Below are positions 36,642 to 44,515 of a DNA stretch of 64,000 nt, in pieces. The notes beneath the pieces are model-generated. The model was not told the origin of the DNA. It saw only the letters and a list, made by a program, of their open reading frames with translations, and made no database searches. The stretch lies in assembly GCA_963711635.1 (NCBI GenBank), contig CAVQEZ010000016.1:62001-126000 (forward strand), written 5' to 3'. Within the stretch, counting starts at the first letter, position 1, and each line of letters opens with the position of its first letter. Source of the stretch: CADEED01 sp963711635 (GTDB lineage: Bacteria > Pseudomonadota > Gammaproteobacteria > Steroidobacterales > Steroidobacteraceae). Made by a program: the position numbers and the translations under genes.

Positions 36642-36698
36642 TAGCGTTCGCGCTCGGTTTGCCCCCTGAGTCCGCTGTATGCCGAGAAAACGGGCGCG

Positions 36699-37307
36699 AT
36701 GAACTCGCGTCGAAGAATGCTGCTGTATCGCACCATGCACTCGTGGCACTGGATCAGTGCCGCGGTTTGCCTGGCGGCGCTGCTGCTGTTCTGCATCACC
36801 GGCATCACGCTGAATCATGCGAATGCCATTGGCGCGGATCCCCAGGTCACCAAGAAGGGCCTGCAATTGCCTGAGGCATTGCGCCCGCTGCTGGTGACAG
36901 GCCGTGAGGGCGATCCACTGCCCGAGGACCTGGCCGACTGGATCGAGGATCAGTTCGACATGGAAACCGCCGGTGCGGCGATCGAATGGTCCCCGGAGGA
37001 GCTTTACGTGTCTGCACCGGGGGCCGGACGCGATGCCTGGGTGATGTTCGACCGCGCTGATTTCATGGCGACGTCCGAGATCACCGATCGCGGCTGGGTC
37101 GCCTATTTCAACGACCTGCACAAGGGTCGCAACACCGGCATCGTCTGGACGATTTTCATCGACGTGGTGGCCGCGGCCTGCGTGTTCTTTTCGCTGACCG
37201 GGCTGGTGCTGCTGTGGATCCAGGCGCGCCAGCGCACCGCCACATGGCCGCTGGTGTCGCTCGGTGTGAGCCTGCTCGTGGTCCTCATGATTCTCTTCGC
37301 CCATTAA
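36699..37307 (+). CDS. PepSY-associated transmembrane protein
   Basis: A 202-residue protein with an N-terminal membrane helix (HSWHWISAAVCLAALLLFCITGITLNHA), a periplasmic PepSY-like domain (residues about 60-150) and a second helix (WTIFIDVVAAACVFFSLTGLVLLWIQ), followed by a third (LVSLGVSLLVVLMILFAH). His residues in the first helix and at HKGRN could bind heme, as in ferric reductase-like PepSY proteins. It leads an operon with DUF2271, DUF4198 and ApbE. The predicted role is electron transfer across the inner membrane. The Fur box upstream supports iron acquisition. Confidence 0.85.
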   Translation: MNSRRRMLLYRTMHSWHWISAAVCLAALLLFCITGITLNHANAIGADPQVTKKGLQLPEALRPLLVTGREGDPLPEDLADWIEDQFDMETAGAAIEWSPEELYVSAPGAGRDAWVMFDRADFMATSEITDRGWVAYFNDLHKGRNTGIVWTIFIDVVAAACVFFSLTGLVLLWIQARQRTATWPLVSLGVSLLVVLMILFAH

Positions 37308-37328
37308 GTAGTTAGTCGGAGCCAACGA

Positions 37329-37841
37329 ATGACCCGCAAATCCCGAATCCTGCTCACTGCGCTGTGCGCGGCGTCCGCAGGCGTGTCCGCAGCCGCGGAT
37401 CTCACGCTGAACGTCGAGATCCCCAACCTGCCGGTGGCCGAATACCACCGTCCCTACCTGGCGATCTGGGTCGAAGACGGATCCCAGACCATCGCTGCGA
37501 ATCTCGCGGTCTGGTACCAGGTGCGTGGCGATCACACCAAGTGGCTGCCGGACCTGCGACAGTGGTGGCGGCGAGGCGGGCGCGACGTGAAGGTCCCGGT
37601 CGACGGGCTCACCGGGGCCACGCGGCCCACAGGCCAGCATATTCTCAAGTTCGACGCCGCGACGGAGCCGCTGGCGAAGCTCAAGCCCGGCAAGTACGAG
37701 CTGGTGGTCGAGGCGGTGCGCGAGGTCGGTGGCCGCGAGGCACTGCGCATTCCGTTCGAATGGCCCATCCAGGCCGCGCAACGTGGCAATGCGCAGGGAA
37801 AGACCGAGCTCGGGGCCGTGGCGTTGACGCTGAATCCGTAA
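37329..37841 (+). CDS. DUF2271 exported protein with an ApbE-type flavinylation motif
   Basis: A 170-residue periplasmic protein with a signal peptide (ILLTALCAASAGVSAAA). It shows the DUF2271 pattern: LNVEIPNLPVAEYHRPYLAIWVED, KWLPDLRQWWRR and GQHILKFD. Residues 92-98 are D-G-L-T-G-A-T, which fits the [DE]xx[ST]GA[TS] motif modified by ApbE with FMN on the last Thr/Ser (Thr98). An apbE gene lies two genes downstream. It follows the PepSY gene by 21 bp. I infer that it is the flavoprotein of a periplasmic redox chain. Confidence 0.85.
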   Translation: MTRKSRILLTALCAASAGVSAAADLTLNVEIPNLPVAEYHRPYLAIWVEDGSQTIAANLAVWYQVRGDHTKWLPDLRQWWRRGGRDVKVPVDGLTGATRPTGQHILKFDAATEPLAKLKPGKYELVVEAVREVGGREALRIPFEWPIQAAQRGNAQGKTELGAVALTLNP

Positions 37842-37852
37842 GGGGAGTGCAC

Positions 37853-38665
37853 ATGAAACGATCGATCACATTAGTCGCGGTGCTGCTCGCCGTTCTTTTC
37901 GCGATGGCTCCGGCGGCGAGCTTCGCGGCACGTGCCTGGCTGTTGCCTTCACAGACCATCCTGGCGCGCTCGGGAGGTTGGGTCACGTTCGATGCCGCCA
38001 ACTCCGACGACCTGTTCTCGTTCAACCAGGGCGCCATGCCGATCGACGCGCTCAGCGTGACCGGTGGCGATGGTGCGGCGATAACTCCGCAGAACCCCGC
38101 CAAGGGCAAGACACGATCCAGCTTCGATCTCGAGCTGCGCGCCTCCGGCACGTATCGCGTTGCCGTGGCGGGTGACATGGTCATGGCGCGCTGGGAGGAA
38201 GAGGGCAAGCCGAAGCGCTGGCGCGGCACCGCGGCCGACATGGCCGCCAACATTCCCGCCGGCGCGGCCAAGCTCGAAGTCGAGCAGATGCGGCGACGCG
38301 TGGAAACCTTCGTCACGGTGGGGACGCCGTCGGACGTGAAGGCCGTGGGCAAGGGACTCGAGCTGGTGCCGATCCGCCATCCCAACGACCTCTACGCCGG
38401 CGAAGCGGCGAAGTTCCGTTTTCTGCTGGACGGCAAACCCGCGAAGGATCTGGCCGTGGAGGTCATTGCCGGTGGCACGCGTTACCGCGACGCGCCGGCG
38501 GCAATGGAATTGAAGACCGACGCGGAAGGCATGATCACCGTCACCTGGCCGGCCACCGGGCTCTACTGGCTCGATGCCGAGATCAAGGATGAGAACGCCA
38601 CCGTGCCCGGCGTGAAGAAACGCACCTCGGCCTACAACCTCACGCTTGAAGTTCTGCCGCAGTAG
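37853..38665 (+). CDS. DUF4198 exported protein
   Basis: A 270-residue protein with a signal peptide ending ASFAAR. It has the DUF4198 pattern ARAWLLPSQTILARSGGWVTFDAANSDDLF, with a C-terminal Ig-like part (PNDLYAGEAAKFRFLLDGKPAKDLAVEVIAGGTRYR). Family members are found with nickel, cobalt or iron uptake genes and are predicted periplasmic metal-handling proteins. Its end overlaps the start of apbE by 20 bp. The upstream gap to DUF2271 is 11 bp. Confidence 0.87.
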   Translation: MKRSITLVAVLLAVLFAMAPAASFAARAWLLPSQTILARSGGWVTFDAANSDDLFSFNQGAMPIDALSVTGGDGAAITPQNPAKGKTRSSFDLELRASGTYRVAVAGDMVMARWEEEGKPKRWRGTAADMAANIPAGAAKLEVEQMRRRVETFVTVGTPSDVKAVGKGLELVPIRHPNDLYAGEAAKFRFLLDGKPAKDLAVEVIAGGTRYRDAPAAMELKTDAEGMITVTWPATGLYWLDAEIKDENATVPGVKKRTSAYNLTLEVLPQ

Positions 38666-39674
38666 TTTGTTGGCGCCGCTGTTGGCGGCCTTCCTGGCGC
38701 TCGGAGGATGCGCCTCGTCCTTTCCCTACGAGCCCGTGCTGCGCGGCGAAACCATGGGCAGCGCCTGGACGGTGAGGATCGCGGGCGCGCTGCCCGCGAG
38801 TGGCGAGGACCTGCGCGCCGGCGTGCAGTCACGCTTCGAGGCCGTCAACCAGGCGTTGAGCACCTATCGGCACGATTCGGCGTTGAGCCGTTTCAACGAA
38901 GACGACCGCGGCGAGTGGCTGGACATCGATCCCGAGCTGGCGGCGGTGATGAGCTATGGTCTGGGTCTTGCCGAAGCCAGTGGCGGTGCCTACGACCTCA
39001 CGGTGGGGCCGCTGGTGGACCTGTGGGGTTTCGGGCCGGATCCCGCGCGCGACCGCGTGCCCGACGCGGCGGCCATCGAAGCGGCGCGTGCGCGCGTCGG
39101 GTGGCAGAAGGTCGAAGTGGACCTGGCAGGGCATCGGGCGCGCAAAGCCCCCGGTGTACGTATCGACCTGTCGTCGCTGGGCAAGGGGCGCGGCGTGGAT
39201 CGCGTGGCCGAATACCTCGACTCGCAGGGCGTGACTAACTATCTCATCGACCTGTCGGGCAAGCTGCGCGCGCGCGGCCGGAATTCCGCGGGTCTGCCGT
39301 GGCAGATCGCCGTCGAGCAGCCCGCGACCGACGACCCCGCCGGCGCGCCACGCACCGTGCCGGCGGTGGTGGGGCTGCGGGATGCCAGCATCGCGACTTC
39401 GGGCGACTACCGGCGGTACTTCGAATCCGGCGGGCGACATTACTCGCACATCATCGACCCGCGCAGCGGCATGCCGGTGGCGCACGCCACGGTTTCGGCC
39501 ACGTCGATGGCCGCGACCTGCATGGAAGCGGACGCGCTGGCGACGGTGTTCATGGTCATGTCTCCCACTGCCGCGCTGCAATTGGCGAACCGGCGCGGTA
39601 CTCCGGCGCTGCTGATCAGTCGCGCGGACGGCGGATTCCACCTCGAACGCGGCGCCGCCTGGCCGGCGGAGTAG
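38646..39674 (+). CDS. apbE: FAD:protein FMN transferase, lipoprotein
   Basis: A 342-residue lipoprotein beginning at TTG 38646 (TTG 38667 is possible), with lipobox LALGGC. ApbE motifs: GETMGSAWTVRI, the AVNQALSTYRHDSALSRFN block, GGAYDLTVGPLVDLWGFGP, RIDLSSLGKGRGVDRVAEYL, DLSGKLRARG, SIATSGDYRRYFESGGRHYSHIIDPRSGMPV and the metal-binding C-terminal MAATCMEADALATVFMV. ApbE transfers FMN from FAD to Thr or Ser in target proteins in the periplasm. Here the DUF2271 protein in the same operon carries a target motif. Confidence 0.95.
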   Translation: MKFCRSSLLAPLLAAFLALGGCASSFPYEPVLRGETMGSAWTVRIAGALPASGEDLRAGVQSRFEAVNQALSTYRHDSALSRFNEDDRGEWLDIDPELAAVMSYGLGLAEASGGAYDLTVGPLVDLWGFGPDPARDRVPDAAAIEAARARVGWQKVEVDLAGHRARKAPGVRIDLSSLGKGRGVDRVAEYLDSQGVTNYLIDLSGKLRARGRNSAGLPWQIAVEQPATDDPAGAPRTVPAVVGLRDASIATSGDYRRYFESGGRHYSHIIDPRSGMPVAHATVSATSMAATCMEADALATVFMVMSPTAALQLANRRGTPALLISRADGGFHLERGAAWPAE

Positions 39675-39761
39675 GTCGTAGGCCCGCGCTTGCGCTCAAC
39701 GCCGAATCAGGCCGACGGTTCGGGCCGCTTGTTAGGCAGGCGCGGGGCGCAAAATGCCGGA

Positions 39762-40638
39762 ATGCGCCGCAGTCTCTGGAGCATTCTCAAGGGCACCGGG
39801 AATAACTGGCTCGACGACCAGGCCTCCAGCATCAGTGCCGCACTGGCGTTCTACTGCGCGTTCTCGCTGGCGCCGCTGCTCATCATCATCGTGACCATCG
39901 CCGGCTGGATCGTGGGCAGTGACGCGGCGTATTCGTATCTCGGCACGCAGGTGACGCTGCTGTTCGGCAAGCAGAGCGCGGACACTGATTCTCTCGGCCA
40001 TGGAGAGCGCGCAGTCGGAGGAGGCAGTCTGGGCCACCATCGTCAGCATCATCATGCTGTTGATCGGCGCCAGCACGGTGTTCGCGGCGCTCGAGAGCGC
40101 CCTGCAGCAGATCTGGGGTGGCCGCGACGCATTGCCGCGCGGGTGGCGTGCCTTCGTGCGCGGGCGCCTGATCTCCTTCGGCTTCATTCTCGCGATCGGC
40201 TTCTTGTTGCTGGTCTCGCTGACACTGACCACGGCGCTGGCCGCGTTGCGCGGCTACGTGCTGCGCCATTTCGAAGGCATGGTGAGCCTGTTCGCCTCGG
40301 TGGATTTCCTGCTGTCCATCGCGCTCGGCACCGGGCTGGTGGCGCTGATGTATCGCTACCTGCCGGCCAAACGCCTGCCCTGGCGGCAGGTGCTCACCGG
40401 CGCGCTGGTGACGGCGGTGCTGTTTCACCTGGGACGCTGGGCGATAGGCCTGTATCTCGGGCGCGCGACACAACCCACGGCATACGGCGCGGCGGCTTCC
40501 TTCGCCGCGCTGCTGCTGTGGCTGTATTACTCGGCGCAGATCTTCCTGTTCGGCGCCGAGTTCACCGCCTGCCTCGGGCAGTCACGCAAACTTCCACCGC
40601 CACTGCTGAAAGAGAAGTCGGCTAGTTCCCCTTCTTGA
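39762..40638 (+). CDS. YihY/UPF0761 inner-membrane protein, one frameshift
   Basis: Residues before the break (SILKGTGNNWLDDQASSISA, ALAFYCAFSLAPLLIIIVTI) and after it (ATIVSIIMLLIGASTVFAAL, LESALQQIW, QPTAYGAAASFAALLLWLYY) match YihY membrane proteins, once called ribonuclease BN. The frame breaks near 39985: the corrected sequence reads ILSAMESAQSEEAVW, one base extra. Six membrane segments are expected. The function is unclear. Confidence 0.85.
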
Positions 40639-41065
40639 TGGTGAACTTGCCGAAGGCGATGCCGAGGTCCCAGCCGTCGCCGGTGCCGGACAGCGCCAGC
40701 GAAATCTCGCCCTTGGTGACCACCTGGCCCTTGGCGGATTTCACCGCGCCGGCGTGTGCTTCGGCGCTGGCGTAGCTGCCCAGCACGTTGTCGATGCTCT
40801 GCACGCCGGAGAATTCGCCGACGCCATTGCGAATCGTGGATTTGCCGGCCGTAAGCCCGCCGCCGCGCGCCTGCAGTTTCACGGCCATGCTCTGGCCGTT
40901 GCTGCAGGTCACCGTGCCGCTGCCATCGGCACGCTTGTAGAATGCCGACCAGCCGCTCATGGTGAATCTGAGTTTGCAGTCGACGTCTGCGGCCTGCGCC
41001 GTGCCCCCGACAATGGACGCACCGAGCAACGCGACAACCGATAAGAAACGCATGGTTTTGTTCAT
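40622..41065 (-). CDS. small exported protein of unknown function
   Basis: A 147-residue protein with a clear signal peptide (RFLSVVALLGASIVGGTAQAA). The mature part is glycine-rich and probably all beta (CKLRFTMSGWSAFYKRADGSG, TCSNGQSMAVKLQARGGGLTAGK, GEISLALSGTGDGWDLGIAFG). It carries two Cys that may pair. I do not recognise the family. It is convergent with YihY (17-bp overlap) and divergent from kdgT. Confidence 0.6.
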   Translation of the reverse strand: MNKTMRFLSVVALLGASIVGGTAQAADVDCKLRFTMSGWSAFYKRADGSGTVTCSNGQSMAVKLQARGGGLTAGKSTIRNGVGEFSGVQSIDNVLGSYASAEAHAGAVKSAKGQVVTKGEISLALSGTGDGWDLGIAFGKFTIKKGN

Positions 41066-41101
41066 GGCGCGACGCTAACCGCGCCGGCGGGGGATGGCAA
41101 G

Positions 41102-42064
41102 ATGACGCAAATACCCATCAAGCGGGCCGTCGAACGCGTGCCCGGCGGCATGATGGTGGTCCCGCTGTTGTGTGGCGCGCTGCTGACGACGCTGTTCCCG
41201 GGCACCCCGAAGTTCTTCGGCTCCTTCACCGGCGCGCTGTTCACCGGTGCGCTGCCGATCCTGGCGGTTTTTTTCGTATGCACCGGGGCCAGCATCGATT
41301 TCAAGGCCACGCCCTACATACTCAAGAAGGGCGGTACGCTGTTCGCGGTGAAGGTGGGCATCGGCATCTTGTTAGGACTGCTGTTCGGCAGGCTGCTCGG
41401 GGAGGCGCCGGTGAGCGCTGGAATGTTCGCCGGCATTTCCACACTGGCTATCGTTGCTGCGATGAACGACACCAACGGCGGCCTGTACATGGCACTGATG
41501 GGTCAATACGGCCAGGCGCGTGACGTGGGTGCTTACACGGTGATGTCGCTGGAGTCCGGGCCTTTTCTCACCATGGTGACGCTCGGCGTGGCGGGACTCT
41601 CGGCCTTTCCCTGGCCGACACTGGTGGGCGGCATACTGCCGCTGCTGTTCGGCATGCTGATCGGCAATCTCGATCGCGAGATGCGGGAGTTCCTGAGCCG
41701 TGCAATCCCCGTGATGATTCCCTTCTTCGCCTTCGCGCTCGGCGCCAATCTCGACCTCACCAAGGTGTGGCTTGCCGGGTTGTTAGGTATGGGGATGGGC
41801 CTGGCGGTGGTGGTGGTCACGGGCATCCCGTTGTTCTTCGCGGATCGTCTCACCGGCGGCAATGGCGTGGCCGGAGTGGCCGCGGCGTCGACGGCCGGAA
41901 ACGCGGTCGCCGTGCCCGCCATCATTGCGGCCGCAAACCCGGTGTACGCCAGCGCAGCCCAGCACGCCACGATTCTGGTGGCCGCCTGCGTCGTGGTCAC
42001 CGCGATCGTGGTGCCGCTCCTCACCGCGTACACGGCGCGGCGTGTCGGTGCGCAGCCTTCATGA
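41102..42064 (+). CDS. kdgT: 2-keto-3-deoxygluconate permease family transporter
   Basis: A 320-residue membrane protein of the KdgT family, with about ten membrane segments. Diagnostic blocks are PIKRAVERVPGGMMVVPLLCGALL, FFVCTGASIDFKA, MNDTNGGLYMALMGQYG, LESGPFLTMVTLG and GNAVAVPAIIAAANP. KdgT imports 2-keto-3-deoxygluconate from pectin breakdown by proton symport. Here it is joined by ATGA overlap to a DtnK-type kinase and a PdxA2, so the substrate may instead be D-threonate or another four-carbon sugar acid. Confidence 0.93.
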   Translation: MTQIPIKRAVERVPGGMMVVPLLCGALLTTLFPGTPKFFGSFTGALFTGALPILAVFFVCTGASIDFKATPYILKKGGTLFAVKVGIGILLGLLFGRLLGEAPVSAGMFAGISTLAIVAAMNDTNGGLYMALMGQYGQARDVGAYTVMSLESGPFLTMVTLGVAGLSAFPWPTLVGGILPLLFGMLIGNLDREMREFLSRAIPVMIPFFAFALGANLDLTKVWLAGLLGMGMGLAVVVVTGIPLFFADRLTGGNGVAGVAAASTAGNAVAVPAIIAAANPVYASAAQHATILVAACVVVTAIVVPLLTAYTARRVGAQPS

Positions 42065-43326
42065 CCGATCGCTGGCTCATCCTTGCCGACGATCTGACCG
42101 GAGCGGCGGACGCCGCCTCGGCATTCGCGCGTCGCGGGCACACGACTGAAGTCACGTGGGGAGAATCGCAACCTGCGGATGTGGCCGTCGTCGCCTATGA
42201 CGCGGACAGTCGCCGGCTTTCGCCGGCCAGCGCGGCCGCGCGGCATCAGAGCGCGACCCGCCGGCTGCTGGCGCCGGATCGCATGCTGTTCAAGAAAATC
42301 GATTCGACGCTGCGTGGGCAGCCGGCTGCTGAAATCGCCGCGCTCTGCGAGACCCTGCGTGAACTCGCACGGCCCGCATGTGGCGTACTGGCGGCGGCGA
42401 ACCCTTCCATGGGTCGCAGCACGCTCGACAGCCGGGTATTCGTCCATGGCCAGCGGCTGGAGGACACGGAGACGTGGCGCCACGACCATACCTACGCGGA
42501 TGCCGATCTGGCCGCGATTGTCGCGGCCACTGGACTCACCACGATCACGTTGCCGCTGGCCGCGGTGCGCGGAGATGCGGCGACGCTGCATGGCGTGCTG
42601 TCGGATGCCGTCAACACGGCCGCTCGCCTGGAAAAGTGCATCGTGGTCATCGCCGACGCGGAGAGCGACGAAGATCTGTCGCGCATCGCCGCCGCAGCCA
42701 ATGGCAAGGTTGGATTCTTCATCGGCACCGCCGGACTTTCGGCGGCACTCGCGAAACGCATGCCGGCCCGCGAGCGCGGGCCGTCGCAATTTCCTCGCCA
42801 CGAAGCCGGCGCGGTGATCGTGATGGGGTCGCTGGCGAGCGCCTCGCGCGAGGCCGCGCGCGAGCTCAAGGCACGCATGAGTGTCCGGCATGTGTGCTTC
42901 GAGCCTGAAACCCTGCTGGACGAATCGCTCGCCTCGGAGCGTGCCCGCGAGGCGGAGCGCATCGCCGCGACGCTGCAGGGTGGCGACGACGTGCTGGTGG
43001 AAATCGCGGCGGGGGCCACACCGGATCCGGATCTCGGCCCGAGCCTGGCGCGCAGTCTCGCCGAGTGCCTGTGGCCCGCGACGTGGAGCCTGAGCGGACT
43101 CATCGCCACCGGTGGCGAGATTGCATCCGCACTGCTGGCACGCTGGTGCGTGGGTGGCATCCGGCTGCTCGACGAAGTGGAGGCGGGTATTTCGCTCGGC
43201 ATCATTGCGATTCACGACACACACATTCCGATCATCACCAAGCCGGGGGCGTTCGGCGATGCCGGAAGCCTGGTGCGCAGTCTCGAGCGACTGCATGCGC
43301 TGAAGCGCAGCGGGATGTATCCATGA
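42061..43326 (+). CDS. dtnK: four-carbon acid sugar kinase, DtnK/OtnK type
   Basis: A 421-residue kinase of the former DUF1537 family. N-terminal substrate domain: RWLILADDLTGAADAASAFARRGH and LFKKIDSTLRGQPAAEIAA. C-terminal nucleotide domain: VIVMGSLASASREAARELK, LIATGGEIASALLARW and IITKPGAFGDAGSL. DtnK phosphorylates D-threonate and OtnK D-erythronate-type acids at O4. Start and stop overlap the flanking kdgT and pdxA2 genes by 4 bp each, a tightly coupled operon. The exact acid cannot be told from sequence. Confidence 0.9.
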   Translation: MTDRWLILADDLTGAADAASAFARRGHTTEVTWGESQPADVAVVAYDADSRRLSPASAAARHQSATRRLLAPDRMLFKKIDSTLRGQPAAEIAALCETLRELARPACGVLAAANPSMGRSTLDSRVFVHGQRLEDTETWRHDHTYADADLAAIVAATGLTTITLPLAAVRGDAATLHGVLSDAVNTAARLEKCIVVIADAESDEDLSRIAAAANGKVGFFIGTAGLSAALAKRMPARERGPSQFPRHEAGAVIVMGSLASASREAARELKARMSVRHVCFEPETLLDESLASERAREAERIAATLQGGDDVLVEIAAGATPDPDLGPSLARSLAECLWPATWSLSGLIATGGEIASALLARWCVGGIRLLDEVEAGISLGIIAIHDTHIPIITKPGAFGDAGSLVRSLERLHALKRSGMYP

Positions 43327-44312
43327 GCCTGCCGACGATTGCGCTGACGATGGGTGATCCCGCGGGCATCGGCCCGGAAATCATCATGAAGGCGCTGGCC
43401 GTGCCCGACGTGCATGCCTTCTGCAAACCGCTGGTGATCGGCGACGCCGAGCGCCTGCGGCTCGCGGGCCAGCGCGTGGGTACACATCTGCAGCTGGTCC
43501 GCCGCGAGAATGCGCGCGAGGCGGCTCATGAGCACGGCAAGGTCGAGTGCATCGACCTCGGGCTGGTCCCTGCCGATCTGCCGTTTGGCCAGGTCTCGCC
43601 CATTGCCGGCGAAGCGGCGTATCGCTACATCGAACGCGCAGTGCGCATCGTCGAGGCCGGCGAGGCGCAGGCCATATGCACTGCGCCGCTCAGCAAGGAG
43701 GCGCTGCACGCCGCGGGTCACAAGTATCCCGGTCATACCGAGCTGCTGGCCGCGCTCACCGGCACGCCCGAGGTCTCCATGATGCTGGTCGCGCCCAAGC
43801 TGCGCGTCATCCACGTGACCACGCACATGGGCCTGCTCGATGCCATCGAACGCATCGACGCGCCGTTGGTGGAGCGCGTCATCGGCCGGGCCCACCAGAC
43901 GCTGTCGCGCGCGGGAATTTTGAATCCGCGCATCGGTGTCTGCGGCATCAATCCGCATGCCGGCGAGAACGGGTTGTTCGGCCGCGGCGAAGAAGCCACC
44001 AAGATCGAGCCCGCGGTGAGGAATGCGCGCGCGCGCGGCTGGAGCGTGCGCGGACCGCTGCCGGCCGACACGCTGTTCTTTCTCGCGGCGCGCGGCGACT
44101 ACGACATCGTCGTGGCCATGTATCACGATCAGGGACATGGGCCTATCAAGGTCCTCGGGCTGGAAGCCGGCGTGAACATCACGGTCGGGTTGCCCATGGT
44201 TCGAACTTCGGTGGATCACGGCACGGCATTCGACATTGCAGGCCAGGGTGTGGCCGATGAACGCAGCCTCGTCGAGGCGCTGCGTCAGGCCGCTCAACTC
44301 GCACCGCGATAG
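43323..44312 (+). CDS. pdxA2: PdxA2-type 4-phospho-D-threonate dehydrogenase
   Basis: A 329-residue member of the PdxA family. Motifs: IALTMGDPAGIGPEIIMKAL, ICTAPLSKEALHAAGHKYPGHTELL with metal-binding His, VGLPMVRTSVDHGTAFDIAG, MYHDQGHGPIKVLGL. PdxA proper makes a vitamin B6 precursor, but copies coupled to DtnK (PdxA2) oxidise and decarboxylate 4-phospho-D-threonate to DHAP. The ATGA overlap with the kinase supports the PdxA2 role. It is the last gene of the operon. Confidence 0.88.
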   Translation: MSLPTIALTMGDPAGIGPEIIMKALAVPDVHAFCKPLVIGDAERLRLAGQRVGTHLQLVRRENAREAAHEHGKVECIDLGLVPADLPFGQVSPIAGEAAYRYIERAVRIVEAGEAQAICTAPLSKEALHAAGHKYPGHTELLAALTGTPEVSMMLVAPKLRVIHVTTHMGLLDAIERIDAPLVERVIGRAHQTLSRAGILNPRIGVCGINPHAGENGLFGRGEEATKIEPAVRNARARGWSVRGPLPADTLFFLAARGDYDIVVAMYHDQGHGPIKVLGLEAGVNITVGLPMVRTSVDHGTAFDIAGQGVADERSLVEALRQAAQLAPR

Positions 44313-44379
44313 AGCACAAACAAACTTGCTCGCGTGGCTGTGTGCGGCCACAAAACTTCATTGCACCAATGAACGCAAT

Positions 44380-44399
44380 ATCGATCACTTTCGATCGAT
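44380..44399. promoter_or_regulatory. palindromic operator candidate upstream of the TonB receptor
   Basis: ATCGATC (44380-44386) and GATCGAT (44393-44399) form a perfect 7-bp inverted repeat with a 6-bp spacer. A second palindrome, ATGATCGTTCAT, lies at 44453-44464. They sit 50-140 bp upstream of the receptor start. The GTGATCGAT core recurs in the rhaD/rhaR intergenic region. Confidence 0.4.
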
Positions 44400-44515
44400 G
44401 TCGCGCGCGCCATCTCGTTTTACGCTGACGGATATGCTAATTCTTGCATCCAATGATCGTTCATGAGGATTTTTGACCGGAGAGCGCTTTAGTTCAGAAA
44501 TAAGAAGGGGGAACC

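Noticed and set aside
36336..37781. 481-codon open frame on the minus strand
   Set aside because: It crosses the Fur-box region and is antisense to the PepSY and DUF2271 genes. No motif is seen.
41533..43296. 587-codon open frame on the minus strand
   Set aside because: It is antisense to kdgT and dtnK, both of which have clear family motifs.
43212..44351. 379-codon open frame on the minus strand
   Set aside because: It is a shadow of pdxA2, rich in His, Arg and Asp.
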